NCBI GenBank assembly: GCA_039819485.1
Contig: JBCBRY010000020.1
Span: forward strand, 30,713-94,712
Origin: UBA6168 sp039819485
Lineage (GTDB): Bacteria; Bacteroidota; Bacteroidia; Chitinophagales; Saprospiraceae
Direction of reading: 5' to 3'
Length of the DNA: 64,000 nt
The translations under genes and the position numbers were made by a program. A model generated the notes under the pieces. The model was not told the origin of the DNA and ran no database searches. It saw nothing but the letters and a program-made list of their open reading frames with translations. Numbering within the stretch: position 1 is the stretch's first letter; every line of letters starts with the position of its first letter. Shown in pieces: positions 1-10,390 of the stretch.

Positions 1-2612
1 GGGATATTAAATACAACTACCTCATCGGAGTTAGAATTTGAACAGCCATTTTCATCCGTGTAAGTATATGTAATGACATGTGTCCCTTCACCTGCGCCAG
101 CGGGATCAAAACTGTAAGTTGTCCCGTTGCCATCGTCCGTTACACCATTGCCGGAATAAATTCCCATGTCTCCGCTTGCGGCTCCTTGTGCTGGTGTTCC
201 ACCACCTATACCCGTTTGTACGCCTGCATCAATGCAGAGGTCGGCGAGGGCCGTCAAACCAACAGTAGGCCCCGGTGAGACGGTCATATCAACTGTAACT
301 ATCCGGGAGCAACCCTGAACATTTGTGCGTGTGTAGGTGACGGTATGTGTGCCCGGACCAAGCGTCGGGATGTCGAGGTCAAATGTTTCACCATCTCCAT
401 TGTCCATGACGCCGGTTCCGGAAAAAACGCCGGTACCTTCAGGTCGAATGGTACCGGTGACCGTTGTAACCGGATCACTTGCACAGAAAGTCATCGGGTT
501 GGTGAACTCAATGATGGGGAGCCCATTCACCACTACCTGATCGCTGGTCGAATTGGTGCAGCCATCTGTACTGGTGAAAGTATAAGTAATGTCATGCGTG
601 CCTACGCCAGCCCCGGTGACGCTGGGGTCAAACGTGTAGGTCAGGCCGTTGCCATCGTCGGTGACCCCGCTTCCGCTGTATACGCCTCCGGGTGGGGTGG
701 CACCGCCGTTGTTGGTTTGGATGCCGTCATTGACACAGAGGTCGTTCAGGGCTGTAAAGGAAAGCGTGGGCAAGTTGAATACTTCAATGTCATCAGTGGC
801 TGAATTGAAACAACCACTTTCATCCGTATAAGTATAAGTGATGAAATGTATACCGGCACCTGCGGCGGCAGGGTCAAAATCATAGGTGACCCCGTTGCCA
901 TCGTCCGTTACGCCATTGCCGGAATAAACTCCCATGTCTCCGCCAGCGGTACCTTGTGCTGGTGTTCCGCCACCTAGGTTAGTTTGGACACCTGCATCAA
1001 TACAGAGATCAGCTGGAGCCGTAAAGCTAACCGTAGGCCCCGGTAAAACGGTCATATCAACCGTCACTATTCTGGCGCAGCCCTGGGCATTGGTCCGTGT
1101 ATAAGTGACGGTATGTGTGCCCGGACCAAGCGTCGGGATGTCGAGGTCAAATGTTTCACCATCTCCATTGTCCATGACGCCGGTTCCGGAAAAAACGCCG
1201 GAACCGTCAGGTTGAATGGTACCGGTGACCGTTGTAACCGGATCACTTGCACAGAAAGTCATCGGATTGGTGAACTCAATGATGGGGAGCCCATTCACGA
1301 CTACCTGATCGCTGGTCGAGTTGGTACAGCCATCTGTACTGGTGAAAGTATAAGTAATGTCGTGCGTGCCTACGCCGGCCCCGGTGACGCTGGGGTCAAA
1401 CGTGTAGGTCAGGCCGTTGCCATCGTCGGTGACCCCGCTTCCGCTGTATACGCCTCCGGCTGGGGTGGCACCGCCGTTGTTGGTTTGGATGCCGTCATTG
1501 ACACAGAGGTCGTCCAGGGCTGTAAAGGAAAGCGTGGGCAAGTTGAATACTTTAATGTCATCAGTGGCTGAATTGACACATCCACTTCCATCCGTATAAG
1601 TAAAAGTGATGATATGTGTTCCTTCACCTGCGGCAGCGGGGTCAAAACTATAAGTTGTCCCATTGCCGTTGTCCGTTACACCATCGCCGGAATAAACCCC
1701 CATGTCACCACCTTCGGTACCTTGAGGCGGTGTCCCACCACCTAGGTTAGTTTGCACACCTGCATCAATACAGAGATCGGCGGGAGCAGTAAAGGAGACC
1801 ACTGGCCCGTCCACGAACATGGAAAGGACAACAACCCTTTCGCAGCCATTTGCACCCGTGATGGTGTAATTGACACTGGTTACCCCAATCCCTGCTACCT
1901 GCGTATCAAAATCGAAGGTTGAACCGTCATTGTTGTCAGTTACGCCAGTTCCTGAAAAAACACCACCAAATGGAGGCTGTATTCCAGTGTGAGTGACCAC
2001 TCCTTCATCGATACAAAAATTTCCATTGTTGGTAATATCTGGCAACCCCGGGATAGGAAGTACGGTGATCGTAGTCATCGCAGAGGGTCGGCAGACCGGA
2101 TCAGTCGGGGCAGGGGAAAGTATGGCGTAAATTTCATAAGTACCCGCAGAAGGAAGAGATACATCAGTCAGTTCGGCGGTGGTTCCTCCGTTGGACAAAT
2201 CGGCAAACGCCACCGTGCCTAAGTCAGTGCCACTACTGGTGTAAGGATCGCTCGGAGTAGACGAAAAGGCCCTGAACTGAATACCAAAGTTCTGATCACC
2301 ATTGGTGGCTCCATCCATGTCACCGAGGCTGGAAGCTGTTACATCAAACAGCTCTTGTGAGCAAACCTCTGTTTCGGTCGCTGATACGGACCCTACGGTG
2401 GGACAGGACATCAGGAAAGCAGCGGTTGTCTGTTCGCTTTTTTCGATTAAATAGAAGTTGTTGATCAATGCAACATTAGTGTTGTTCATTTCCCCGGTGG
2501 GGTGATTATTGAAAGCTAAAGCATGAAAGCTGAAGCAGCAGATCAATAAAATGTAGAGGACACATGACTTTGCTAATCGTGTGGGTTTAGTCGGAAATTT
2601 TTGATTCTTCAT
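1..2612 (-). CDS. Secreted Ig-like tandem-repeat protein, C-terminus outside window
   Basis: The reading frame is open from the ATG at 2612 to the window edge (about 870 codons), so the stop and any sorting domain lie outside. The N-terminus is a signal peptide: a basic n-region, a hydrophobic stretch at about residues 17-29, and probable cleavage after ALA near residue 33. After a unique ~200-residue region come Ig/PKD-like repeats of about 80-88 residues, each with the core VYSGxGVTDDGNGxTYxFDP, then HxITYTYT and GC. Three repeat types (starting FTAPADLC, FTALxDLC and FTNPMTFC) recur in fixed order, giving a 256-residue super-repeat. Such repeats are common in Bacteroidota surface or gliding-associated proteins secreted by T9SS; that role and a C-terminal sorting domain are inferred. 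It has no sequence similarity to the three giant paralogues next to it and lacks their upstream element. Confidence 0.85.
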   Translation of the reverse strand, partial: MKNQKFPTKPTRLAKSCVLYILLICCFSFHALAFNNHPTGEMNNTNVALINNFYLIEKSEQTTAAFLMSCPTVGSVSATETEVCSQELFDVTASSLGDMDGATNGDQNFGIQFRAFSSTPSDPYTSSGTDLGTVAFADLSNGGTTAELTDVSLPSAGTYEIYAILSPAPTDPVCRPSAMTTITVLPIPGLPDITNNGNFCIDEGVVTHTGIQPPFGGVFSGTGVTDNNDGSTFDFDTQVAGIGVTSVNYTITGANGCERVVVLSMFVDGPVVSFTAPADLCIDAGVQTNLGGGTPPQGTEGGDMGVYSGDGVTDNGNGTTYSFDPAAAGEGTHIITFTYTDGSGCVNSATDDIKVFNLPTLSFTALDDLCVNDGIQTNNGGATPAGGVYSGSGVTDDGNGLTYTFDPSVTGAGVGTHDITYTFTSTDGCTNSTSDQVVVNGLPIIEFTNPMTFCASDPVTTVTGTIQPDGSGVFSGTGVMDNGDGETFDLDIPTLGPGTHTVTYTRTNAQGCARIVTVDMTVLPGPTVSFTAPADLCIDAGVQTNLGGGTPAQGTAGGDMGVYSGNGVTDDGNGVTYDFDPAAAGAGIHFITYTYTDESGCFNSATDDIEVFNLPTLSFTALNDLCVNDGIQTNNGGATPPGGVYSGSGVTDDGNGLTYTFDPSVTGAGVGTHDITYTFTSTDGCTNSTSDQVVVNGLPIIEFTNPMTFCASDPVTTVTGTIRPEGTGVFSGTGVMDNGDGETFDLDIPTLGPGTHTVTYTRTNVQGCSRIVTVDMTVSPGPTVGLTALADLCIDAGVQTGIGGGTPAQGAASGDMGIYSGNGVTDDGNGTTYSFDPAGAGEGTHVITYTYTDENGCSNSNSDEVVVFNI
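290..1571 (-). repeat. 768-bp tandem super-repeat inside the first gene
   Basis: Positions 299-803 and 1067-1571 are nearly identical at the DNA level with an offset of exactly 768 bp (256 codons). Only scattered substitutions separate them, for example around 435-450 versus 1203-1218. A further, more diverged copy starts near 1797. The offset is a multiple of three, so copy number can change without breaking the frame. This is direct evidence of recent duplication or gene conversion. Confidence 0.9.
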
Positions 2613-2914
2613 TTGCTAATTTTTTTGTTTTGAAAATGGGTACCGGGTTTTGTCAAATTGAGTGTTTGTTCAGCAAAATCATTTGTGTCTTTCATCTGGG
2701 TTAAAGACAAAAAGTGCTGATTTTTAAGTAGTTATGTGAAATTTCTTAGGTAGTAGTTGTAATAGGGAAAGCGGATATTTTAAGGTTTGATTGTTGGTTT
2801 CTTAAGGTGGCGTTTGACTGCTTTTACTGACCAGTCAATCAGAAAAAACCATCATTTGAAAAAGGCAGAAACCCCCGAAGGGATTCCTGCTATTGGCTAA
2901 TTAAGAACTGTTAC
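2613..2914. other. Intergenic stretch between two secreted-protein genes
   Basis: This holds the 5' region of the Ig-like repeat gene (leader AT-rich, no clear TAnnTTTG promoter seen) and the terminator of the 2437-aa gene at its right end. It does not contain the upstream element shared by the other three giant genes. Nothing else was recognised. Confidence 0.6.
2855..2890 (-). terminator. Rho-independent terminator of the 2437-aa gene
   Basis: Read on the minus strand, an 11-bp stem with G-U pairs (GCAGGAATCCC against GGGGTTTCTGC) closes a TTCG-type loop and is followed by CTTTTTC. It lies 25 bp after the stop codon at 2915. Confidence 0.8.
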
Positions 2915-5900
2915 CTAATCTATGATCATTAATTTTTTGGTTAGCAATTTTCTTCCTTCGAGCTGTAACTGAACGAAGTAGGTGCCGTTTCTCCACTCTG
3001 ATACATCAAGGTCGATTCTGGTCGTATTCGATTGTAGTTGCTGCATTAAAATAATTCTTCCGGCCACATCCGAGATACGCAACTGTCCCCCTGTCACTGC
3101 TTCTTCCAATTGGATGGTGGCAAAGTCGATAGCAGGGTTGGGGTAAACCATGAATTTTTCGCCGTTATGCTTTTGATCCGAGGAAACAGAGGTTGATGCA
3201 GCGGTTGTATTTTGATTGTTATTTGAGTCGGAGATGCGGTTACTCGGTCCGCAGTTCGCATTGATTTCCGCAATACTGTTGCAGCCTGTGGCATTTAAGA
3301 AAATGCTGGTACTACCACTCACTCCCCCGTTGATCAAATTATAAATGGCGCAGCCATTGCTCAGGCTGAAATTATAGTAAACCATCAGGTTTCCGCCTAC
3401 GGCGCCAATAACATCTAAGCCGTCGAGCGAAACCAGCGACGAGTTGAAATAGATGGTCAGTGTGCCGCCTACTTCCATCAGGTTGTTGAGCCCCTGCATT
3501 TCGGTGAGGCCGGTAGTTTGGAAGGTGAGGTTGCCCGTCACCTCTTCCAGGTTGGCCAAATTGCCAAGGTCGGTGATGTCAGTTCCCATGATAGTCACAC
3601 TGCCATCAATGACGGCATAGCATTGAGAGAAAGCATCAATACTGGCCTGGGTTGTAAAAAACAGGTTGCCGGTCCAGGTCAGTCCGCCGGTGGTGCCTTC
3701 GTCAATTTCTCCGTCGCAGTCGTCGTCGATACCGTTACAGATTTCAGGGGCGCCGGGGTAAATGGTTACTGCTGCATCGTTGCAGTCACCACTGGTCGCA
3801 GCCAGTTCCGCTGCAGTGAAATATCCGGTGGGTCGCTGACAGTCGGACAACCAGTTTCCGGAAGAATAGCCGTCGCCGTCAAGGTCTTCGTACCAGGTTT
3901 GTCCGAGGTATTCGTTGGGATCGTTGTCGTTGCAGTCGCCGTCGGTAGAAAGGAGGTCGGCAGCCAGGAAGTGGTCTGATGGTTGGGTACAAGCGATCAT
4001 CGTCAAACCATCGGAATGGCCGTCTCCATCTGCGTCTTTGTACCAAGTCTCGGCCTGGCCGCCTGCTCCTATCGTGGCTGTGGTTGCTGCTTCACAAATC
4101 GCCGGGATGCCAAAAGCTTTTACGACAATGTTATAGGTTCCTGGTGTGAGGGAAATGAATTCATTGTTGAACTGGAAGTTGGCACCTCCGTCAATGGAGT
4201 AGGCAGTTTGACCGCCACCGGAAGTCGCTTCAATAACGAGACTTCCATCTCCGGCACCCGTACAGGTTTCCTCATTTTCAATAACATGATCAATGGTAAT
4301 AAAATCTGCCACTTCGATTGTGGCAGTACAGGTAGCTGTGTTGCCGTTCACATCGGTTACGGTTAGGGTGATTTGGTTGGTGCCGACGTTTTGGCAATCA
4401 AGCAATGTCGAAGATGCAGTTAGGTTCAGAATGCCACACGCATCGTCGCTTCCATCGTCAAGGTCTTCCGGATCGACGGTGTATTCACCGTTGGTATCAA
4501 GGGTTGCACTGATGATCGTTGTGGTACAGATAGCGGTCGGATCAATGTTATCTTCTACCGTTACATTAGCGGTACAAGTCTCGCTGTTGTTGTAGTTGTC
4601 GGTGACCGTCAATGTAACCGTATTTTGCCCAACATGAGCACATCCAAAGCTGTTTACATTGAGCGAGGTAGCAGCAATGCCACAGTTGTCAGTGGAGCCA
4701 TTGTCGATTTGTGATTCCGTTACGCTGGCATTTCCGTCAGCATCAAGTTCCACCGTAATATCCTGGCAGGTAACAATGGGAGCCAGGTCATCAACGACTG
4801 TTACCATTGCGACGCAGGTATTTTGGTTTCCGTTGGCATCTTCGGCAGTAACGGTTACAGAAACGGGAGCCCCGATATCTGAACATTCCAGCGTCGAAGG
4901 TGAGGCGCTAATAAAGTTTACAACTCCACAGTTATCCGTTCCACCGTTGAAGACTTCATTTTCCGAAAGGCTATAAGCACCAAGTGCATTTAAAGAAACA
5001 GTCGGGTTCAGACAATTGGGTTTTGGGAGGATATTGTCTTCCACGGTGACATTGGCCGTGCAGGTATTTTGATTGTCATTGGCGTCGATCACAATAACGG
5101 TAACGGATACAGTCGTTCCTGCATCGTCGCAGTCAACTATCTCAGGAGACATGTCCAGGAAGTTTACAAAGGAACAATTATCAGAGCCGCCGCCAAATAC
5201 ATCACCTTCCAGCAGCATGTAACTTCCATTTTCATTTAATGAAACGGTCGGGTTGAGGCAGGTAGGCTGTGGAATGATGTTGTCCTCTACCGTTACGTTG
5301 GCGGTGCAAGTATTTTGATTGCCGCTGGCGTCTTCGGCGGTGACGGTAACATTTATTGTCGTTCCGGCATTGCTACAATCGACCGTTTGAGAAGACATAC
5401 TGAAAAAACTGATGTCGTTGCAGTTGTCGGAGCCTCCACCAAACACTTCATTTTCCGACAGGGAATAACTGCCGTTGGCGTCCAGCTCCACGGTGGGATT
5501 CAAACAGGTCGGGACAGGTTGAATGTTGTCCTCCACCGTAACCACAGCCGTACAGGAATTTTCGTTGCCGTTGCCATCGTTGGCGGTGACCGTAACGCTG
5601 ACGGTGCTTCCTGCATCGTTGCAATCGACCATTGCCGGATCGACGCTGACGAAGTTGAGTGTGCCACAGTTGTCGTTTCCATCATCGAATACATCACTCT
5701 CCTGTAAATTGTATTCCCCATTGGCATCCAGTTGAACGGTTGGGTTGAGGCAGGTAGGGGTTGGCTGAATATTGTCCTGCACCGTTACGTTGGCGGTACA
5801 GGTATTTTGGTTGCTGCTGCCATCTTCAGCGGTGACGGTTACGCTGACGGTTGTTCCTGCACTGCTACAATCGACCGTTTGTGGCGACATACTGACAAAA

Positions 5901-8900
5901 ATGATGAAGTCGCAGTTGTCAGAGCCTCCGCTGAATACTTCGTTTTCCGACAAAGTATAACTACCATCGGCGTCCAGTTCTACCGTTGGGCTCAAACAGG
6001 TTGGGGTAGGTTGAACATTGTCTTCTACCGTTACTAAAGCCGTGCAGGTATTTACGTTGCCGTTGCCATCATTGGCGGTTACGGTTACCGTAACACCACC
6101 ACTCAAACCACTGCAATCAACGGAAGCAGGATTGGCACTTTCAAAAAATACGGAGCCACAGTTGTCGGTACCTCCACCGAACAGTTCGTTTCCGGTAAAA
6201 GTATAACTGCCGTTGGCATCGAGTTGTACCGTTGGGTTGAGACAAATAGGCTGGGGGGCCATATTATCTTCCGGGGTAATAAAGCCGGTACAATAGCTTT
6301 CATTGTCATAGTCGTCTTTTACTACAACAAGAACTTCGGTGGCCACTCCTTCATCCGAGCAATCGAGCGCAGCAGGCGTGACACTGACAATGGTTGCTGG
6401 GGTACAATTGTCAAATACAGATAAGAGGACGTCGTCCAAATCTACGGTGTAATCACCATTAGCGTCGAGATCGACGGTGCTTGCAATGCAGAACGCATTG
6501 GGCCCGACGGTATCTATCGCCGTCACCAAAGTTGTACAAGTGCCGATGTTTCCATTGCCATCGTTGACCGTAACGGTTGCTTCGAAAGGCGTGCCCACAT
6601 TAGAACATGTGGCCGATTCTGGGCTAAAGCCAACAAAATTGACCGTACCACAATTGTCGCTTCCATCGATGTAAAGGTCATCCTGTTCAAATTCATAGAT
6701 CCCCGCACTGCTTTTATCATCATACACGGAAACGGTGATGTCGGGTACACAATTGGCAATCGGTGGCGTCACGTCGCCAATTTCAATTTCCCATTTGACG
6801 GCCCGGGTACAGCCATTGGTGGGGTCTTCCACCTGCACGTACAGGGTGTGCTCGCCATTGGCCAGGAGTTGGACTCCATTGCTAAATTGATTCAAGATGT
6901 TATTGACCGCATCGTAGTCCCCTGCGGTCTGGGTAAATGTTTCATCGGTAAATACACCGAGAATGTTGAAACTGGGGTTGGCCGCCAGATCAAAAGCTGG
7001 ATCAATGCTTAGGCAATCACTAAAGCCAGGGGCGATAATGATTTCGTTATTGGTGAAGTTGACTCCGTTGGTCAGGAAGGTACCCTGAATGTCTTCGATG
7101 ATACCATTGTTGGTGAAATCGCCGATCCCATTGCTTTCGTTTTCCTCATCCAGATAAAATAATCCTTCGTTGAGAAAGGTGCCTGAATTATTGAAAACAT
7201 CAAACATTCGAAGGATGGCGCAGGCCTTGTTGTTGAAGGTTGAGGTAGGTGTATTGAAAATAGAGAGTCCAAAACTATTGAAGATATTGATTTCACCAGC
7301 CTCATTGTTAAAGGTCGTGGTTTCATTGTAAATTCCCCAGGAAGCAAAAAAGCCAAGGGATTCAATATTGATGGTCGCTTTATTGGTGAAAACCCCTGGT
7401 GACTTGTTCGAAATGCCTATGTTACTAACTGGACTGATATTGATTTCTCCGCTTTCATTGTTGAAAGCGGCTTCATTTTCTATGCCGATCAATCCTGCAT
7501 TGGTATCGGCGTTGATATTAATGGTGGCTTTGTTGGTGAATGTGCCGGATGAGTTCAGGATGCCATTTTCCGCTGTTCGGTCGATGTTGATCTCGCCGGC
7601 ATCGTTGTTGAAGGTCGCTTTATTTTCAATACCTTCATCTCCTGCATCTGAATTTGCTCCAATATTGATGATGGCTTTGTTGGTGAAGGTGCCTGAATTA
7701 TTTAAGATGGCTTTACTGTTGTTGAGAAGGCGATCAATATTGATTTCGCCAGCCTCATTGGTGAAGGTGTCATTATTGTAAATAGCATGGTTGCCAATAC
7801 TATTTGTTTGGTTAATTTGTCCAATATTCAGGATACCACTGTTACTAAATACGTTCGCATTGTAAATGGCATCTGATGCAGTGTTGTCAATATTGACCGT
7901 ACCTGTACTACTGTTGGTAAATGAAGAAGTGCCAAAGACATAGATTCCATTTGCCTCAATGTCATACAGGCCACTATTTTGGCCGATGGAAAGCATTCCA
8001 TCGTTTACAAATCCGTTTCCTCCTACACTGACGGCATTGCTTCCCGTATAGTCGATGGTAATAATACCATTTGTCTTGTTATTAAAAGTACCGGCTAAAT
8101 TTTGGATACCGTTGATTCCAACATTATTAGACGTATTGTGTTGACCCATCTCAATGGTTCCAAAATTAGTGAATGAGCTATTGCTATTATCAGTATTGGC
8201 AATGCCGGCGGTGGTGGCCTGCTCTATCTGAATTTTGCTATTACTATTGTTTCTGAAGGAACCCTGGTTTTTGATACCGTTGCCGGTGATATTCTTCCCG
8301 AAAGTACTTACACCAATTAAAATTTCTCCATTGTTGATAAATTGACCTGTAGAGACATTCAGGATCGCATCTGAACCAGTATTGATAATATCGATTGTCC
8401 CTTCGTTGCTGACCTCACTTGCAATGAGCAAACCGATACCCGTTGCTCCATCAATGCTCAATGTTCCTCCAAATAAAACATCCAATCGGGCATCAGCCTG
8501 CACTTCTACCGATTTAGCTTCCGCATCCGTTCCGGCCCGAATATCTGGGTCATCGGCTGATACATTTGGGATGATGACATCATCGTTGAAGGTCGGTACA
8601 CAGGCCGGGTTCCAGTTGGCTGCATTATCCCAATCGGCACTAACGGTACCCGTCCAGGTGCGGGTGCCCGGTACACATTCGGGGCCCAGCACGGTGATGA
8701 CTGAGGTACAGGTGCCGGTGTTGCCACTTCCGTCGTTAGCGGTTACGGTCACGTTTACATTGTTGCCAATGTCTGCGGTGGTCACTTCCGATGGACTGGA
8801 ACTGGCATAATTGACTGTTCCACAATTATCGGTTCCACCGTCAAAAACGTCAGCTTCGAGCAATGTGTAGCTGGCACCCGTGACGGCTACCGAGCTGTTT

Positions 8901-10228
8901 TTACAGGTAGGTACCGGCCCTTCTGCATCTCCGAAGTTGATGTTCCATTCCACTGTTTCGACCGGGCAGCTGTTTCCGGTGTCCTGTATCTGAACGTACA
9001 AAGTGTGCGCTCCTTCTGTTATCGCCGGAGAGAAGGTATTGGAGCCCTGGTTATAGGAACCGGCCGGGTTAGTGGCATTTGCATCGGTGTAAACGCCGTC
9101 AATGAAAAAATCCACCATTCCACTCAAATCGAAGGCTGAGGTGATGGTACTGCTGCACTCAGCATCTTTAGGAGAAAGGATGATCTCGTTGTTGGTGACG
9201 TTGGGGATGAAGGGCAATCGGATATAGTTAAGGATGCCATTATTGGTCAGCGTACCATCGTTGGTATGTGTTCCATCCGTATCGACCGCAATCATTCCAT
9301 TATTGATAATAATATTGAAAGCATCATTAGAGATTATTCTTCTATGAAGGAAAACTTGAGAACATGCACTATTGGTAAATGTACCTGCGTCTTTGATCAT
9401 GGTCAAGGAGGTGGTATTGGCGGCACTGTTCTCGCCAATGATCATTACTCCGCCATTTCTGTTTTCTATGGTATGGCAGCTATTATAAATCCCCGCTGCG
9501 CTGCCATTATTTATCTTAATGGTACTGGCATCATTGATCAATGTATAAACACCGGTACAACCGTTTAAGAAAAAACCACTCAGTCCCACATTTGTCGTTT
9601 GCCCAAGGAGTATTTCACCCCCATTTTTATTTTCAATACTGGTTTGTGTTACATTGATCCCCGTGCTGACTGTATTGTCAACTTTAATGGTTCCTCCATC
9701 GTTGACAAAAGGCTGTGCATTAAATAATCTGATACCCCAATTGTTAATGGGGCCGTTTTGACCAATATTGATTTCACCCGTGTTGAGTAAGTCTCCGTCC
9801 GGGCTATTGCATCTTAATCCTTCCAGCCCTGTATTGTCGATATTAATGGTACCGCGATTGATGAGGATGCCCTCATTGGTCAGCCCTCTGGAGGTAGAAC
9901 CATCAATGGTCAGCGACCCACCTGACTGGACGGTCAGGGAAACATCTTCTTCAATTAAGACTGATTTGGCCAGGGCAGCAGTCGAGCCATTGATGACCGG
10001 ATCAAAGCCATCGGTAGTAATGGTGACATCATCAGCAGCGGTAGGTACGCCAGAGGGCGTCCAGTTGGCAGCGGTGTTCCAGTCAGTACTGGATGACCCA
10101 TCCCAGGTCTTTTGGGCATGGAGCGAAAGGCTACCAATAATCAAACAGATTAAAAGGAGAGGTTTTAAAAAAAGAAATGAAGGATCGGTTCTGAATAAAG
10201 TGATGAAAATTTGGATGTTTTTTTTCAT
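2915..10228 (-). CDS. Giant T9SS-secreted multidomain surface protein (2437 aa)
   Basis: The ATG at 10228 gives a signal peptide ending SLSLHAQ (cleavage near residue 39). Approximate order: Trp module 40-115 (WDGSSSTDWNTAANW, then AKSV and GGSLTIDG); beta-helix-like repeats to ~345; a beta-rich domain; one HYR-like domain ~430-512; a second Trp module 513-593; INIDRT/INIGAN-type repeats to ~1050; ten further HYR-like domains ~1153-1900 (PTPTCLNPTVxLDANGSY, DNC, VDCS, NTCTA, VEDN); a SprB-like repeat; two MopE-type motifs with DxDGDG and CNGIDDDCDGEIDEG ~2060-2175; a receptor-L-like repeat domain ~2180-2330; and a type A sorting domain ~2358-2437 (YPNPA, GTYFVQL, KKLMIID). It probably acts on the cell surface in adhesion or matrix binding; ligand unknown. 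The domains are read directly; the function is inferred. Confidence 0.92.
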   Translation of the reverse strand: MKKNIQIFITLFRTDPSFLFLKPLLLICLIIGSLSLHAQKTWDGSSSTDWNTAANWTPSGVPTAADDVTITTDGFDPVINGSTAALAKSVLIEEDVSLTVQSGGSLTIDGSTSRGLTNEGILINRGTINIDNTGLEGLRCNSPDGDLLNTGEINIGQNGPINNWGIRLFNAQPFVNDGGTIKVDNTVSTGINVTQTSIENKNGGEILLGQTTNVGLSGFFLNGCTGVYTLINDASTIKINNGSAAGIYNSCHTIENRNGGVMIIGENSAANTTSLTMIKDAGTFTNSACSQVFLHRRIISNDAFNIIINNGMIAVDTDGTHTNDGTLTNNGILNYIRLPFIPNVTNNEIILSPKDAECSSTITSAFDLSGMVDFFIDGVYTDANATNPAGSYNQGSNTFSPAITEGAHTLYVQIQDTGNSCPVETVEWNINFGDAEGPVPTCKNSSVAVTGASYTLLEADVFDGGTDNCGTVNYASSSPSEVTTADIGNNVNVTVTANDGSGNTGTCTSVITVLGPECVPGTRTWTGTVSADWDNAANWNPACVPTFNDDVIIPNVSADDPDIRAGTDAEAKSVEVQADARLDVLFGGTLSIDGATGIGLLIASEVSNEGTIDIINTGSDAILNVSTGQFINNGEILIGVSTFGKNITGNGIKNQGSFRNNSNSKIQIEQATTAGIANTDNSNSSFTNFGTIEMGQHNTSNNVGINGIQNLAGTFNNKTNGIITIDYTGSNAVSVGGNGFVNDGMLSIGQNSGLYDIEANGIYVFGTSSFTNSSTGTVNIDNTASDAIYNANVFSNSGILNIGQINQTNSIGNHAIYNNDTFTNEAGEINIDRLLNNSKAILNNSGTFTNKAIINIGANSDAGDEGIENKATFNNDAGEINIDRTAENGILNSSGTFTNKATININADTNAGLIGIENEAAFNNESGEINISPVSNIGISNKSPGVFTNKATINIESLGFFASWGIYNETTTFNNEAGEINIFNSFGLSIFNTPTSTFNNKACAILRMFDVFNNSGTFLNEGLFYLDEENESNGIGDFTNNGIIEDIQGTFLTNGVNFTNNEIIIAPGFSDCLSIDPAFDLAANPSFNILGVFTDETFTQTAGDYDAVNNILNQFSNGVQLLANGEHTLYVQVEDPTNGCTRAVKWEIEIGDVTPPIANCVPDITVSVYDDKSSAGIYEFEQDDLYIDGSDNCGTVNFVGFSPESATCSNVGTPFEATVTVNDGNGNIGTCTTLVTAIDTVGPNAFCIASTVDLDANGDYTVDLDDVLLSVFDNCTPATIVSVTPAALDCSDEGVATEVLVVVKDDYDNESYCTGFITPEDNMAPQPICLNPTVQLDANGSYTFTGNELFGGGTDNCGSVFFESANPASVDCSGLSGGVTVTVTANDGNGNVNTCTALVTVEDNVQPTPTCLSPTVELDADGSYTLSENEVFSGGSDNCDFIIFVSMSPQTVDCSSAGTTVSVTVTAEDGSSNQNTCTANVTVQDNIQPTPTCLNPTVQLDANGEYNLQESDVFDDGNDNCGTLNFVSVDPAMVDCNDAGSTVSVTVTANDGNGNENSCTAVVTVEDNIQPVPTCLNPTVELDANGSYSLSENEVFGGGSDNCNDISFFSMSSQTVDCSNAGTTINVTVTAEDASGNQNTCTANVTVEDNIIPQPTCLNPTVSLNENGSYMLLEGDVFGGGSDNCSFVNFLDMSPEIVDCDDAGTTVSVTVIVIDANDNQNTCTANVTVEDNILPKPNCLNPTVSLNALGAYSLSENEVFNGGTDNCGVVNFISASPSTLECSDIGAPVSVTVTAEDANGNQNTCVAMVTVVDDLAPIVTCQDITVELDADGNASVTESQIDNGSTDNCGIAATSLNVNSFGCAHVGQNTVTLTVTDNYNNSETCTANVTVEDNIDPTAICTTTIISATLDTNGEYTVDPEDLDDGSDDACGILNLTASSTLLDCQNVGTNQITLTVTDVNGNTATCTATIEVADFITIDHVIENEETCTGAGDGSLVIEATSGGGQTAYSIDGGANFQFNNEFISLTPGTYNIVVKAFGIPAICEAATTATIGAGGQAETWYKDADGDGHSDGLTMIACTQPSDHFLAADLLSTDGDCNDNDPNEYLGQTWYEDLDGDGYSSGNWLSDCQRPTGYFTAAELAATSGDCNDAAVTIYPGAPEICNGIDDDCDGEIDEGTTGGLTWTGNLFFTTQASIDAFSQCYAVIDGSVTIMGTDITDLGNLANLEEVTGNLTFQTTGLTEMQGLNNLMEVGGTLTIYFNSSLVSLDGLDVIGAVGGNLMVYYNFSLSNGCAIYNLINGGVSGSTSIFLNATGCNSIAEINANCGPSNRISDSNNNQNTTAASTSVSSDQKHNGEKFMVYPNPAIDFATIQLEEAVTGGQLRISDVAGRIILMQQLQSNTTRIDLDVSEWRNGTYFVQLQLEGRKLLTKKLMIID
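4540..6770 (-). repeat. Array of ten HYR-like Cys domains within the 2437-aa protein
   Basis: Ten tandem units of about 80-85 codons each carry an N-terminal PxPxCLNPTV strand, an FGGGSDNC-type turn, a VDCSxAG strand, VTVTAxDGNGN and a final CTAxVTVEDN. Four conserved Cys per unit suggest paired disulfides in an exported beta-sandwich. An eleventh unit stands alone at about 8690-8940. Confidence 0.85.
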
Positions 10229-10302
10229 TGGATTGTTTTTTCTTCTTGTTTGAAAATGATTGAACTAGTTTGTTGGATAGAGCTTTGTGTTTGTTGTTGG
10301 GG

Positions 10303-10390
10303 CAAAGGTGTGGGCAACGCTTCTCAAGGCATTGTTACTCACGTTTCAAGAGTTAGCAGATATGTTACACGGGCAGAAAAATGTTACAGG
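10303..10390 (-). promoter_or_regulatory. Shared upstream element, copy 1
   Basis: On the minus strand this has a -7-like CACCTTTG box (10303-10310), then TGCTAA (10353-10358) and GTAAC (10364-10368) further upstream, plus a second GTAAC at 10383-10387. The same boxes with the same spacing (50 and 61 bp) occur before the two other giant paralogues. No TTG at the usual -33 position is seen, so an activator may be needed (inference). Confidence 0.7.

Noticed and set aside
345..1571. Two nearly identical 152-codon plus-strand reading frames (345-803 and 1113-1571)
   Set aside because: They are antisense shadows of the 768-bp coding super-repeat on the minus strand.
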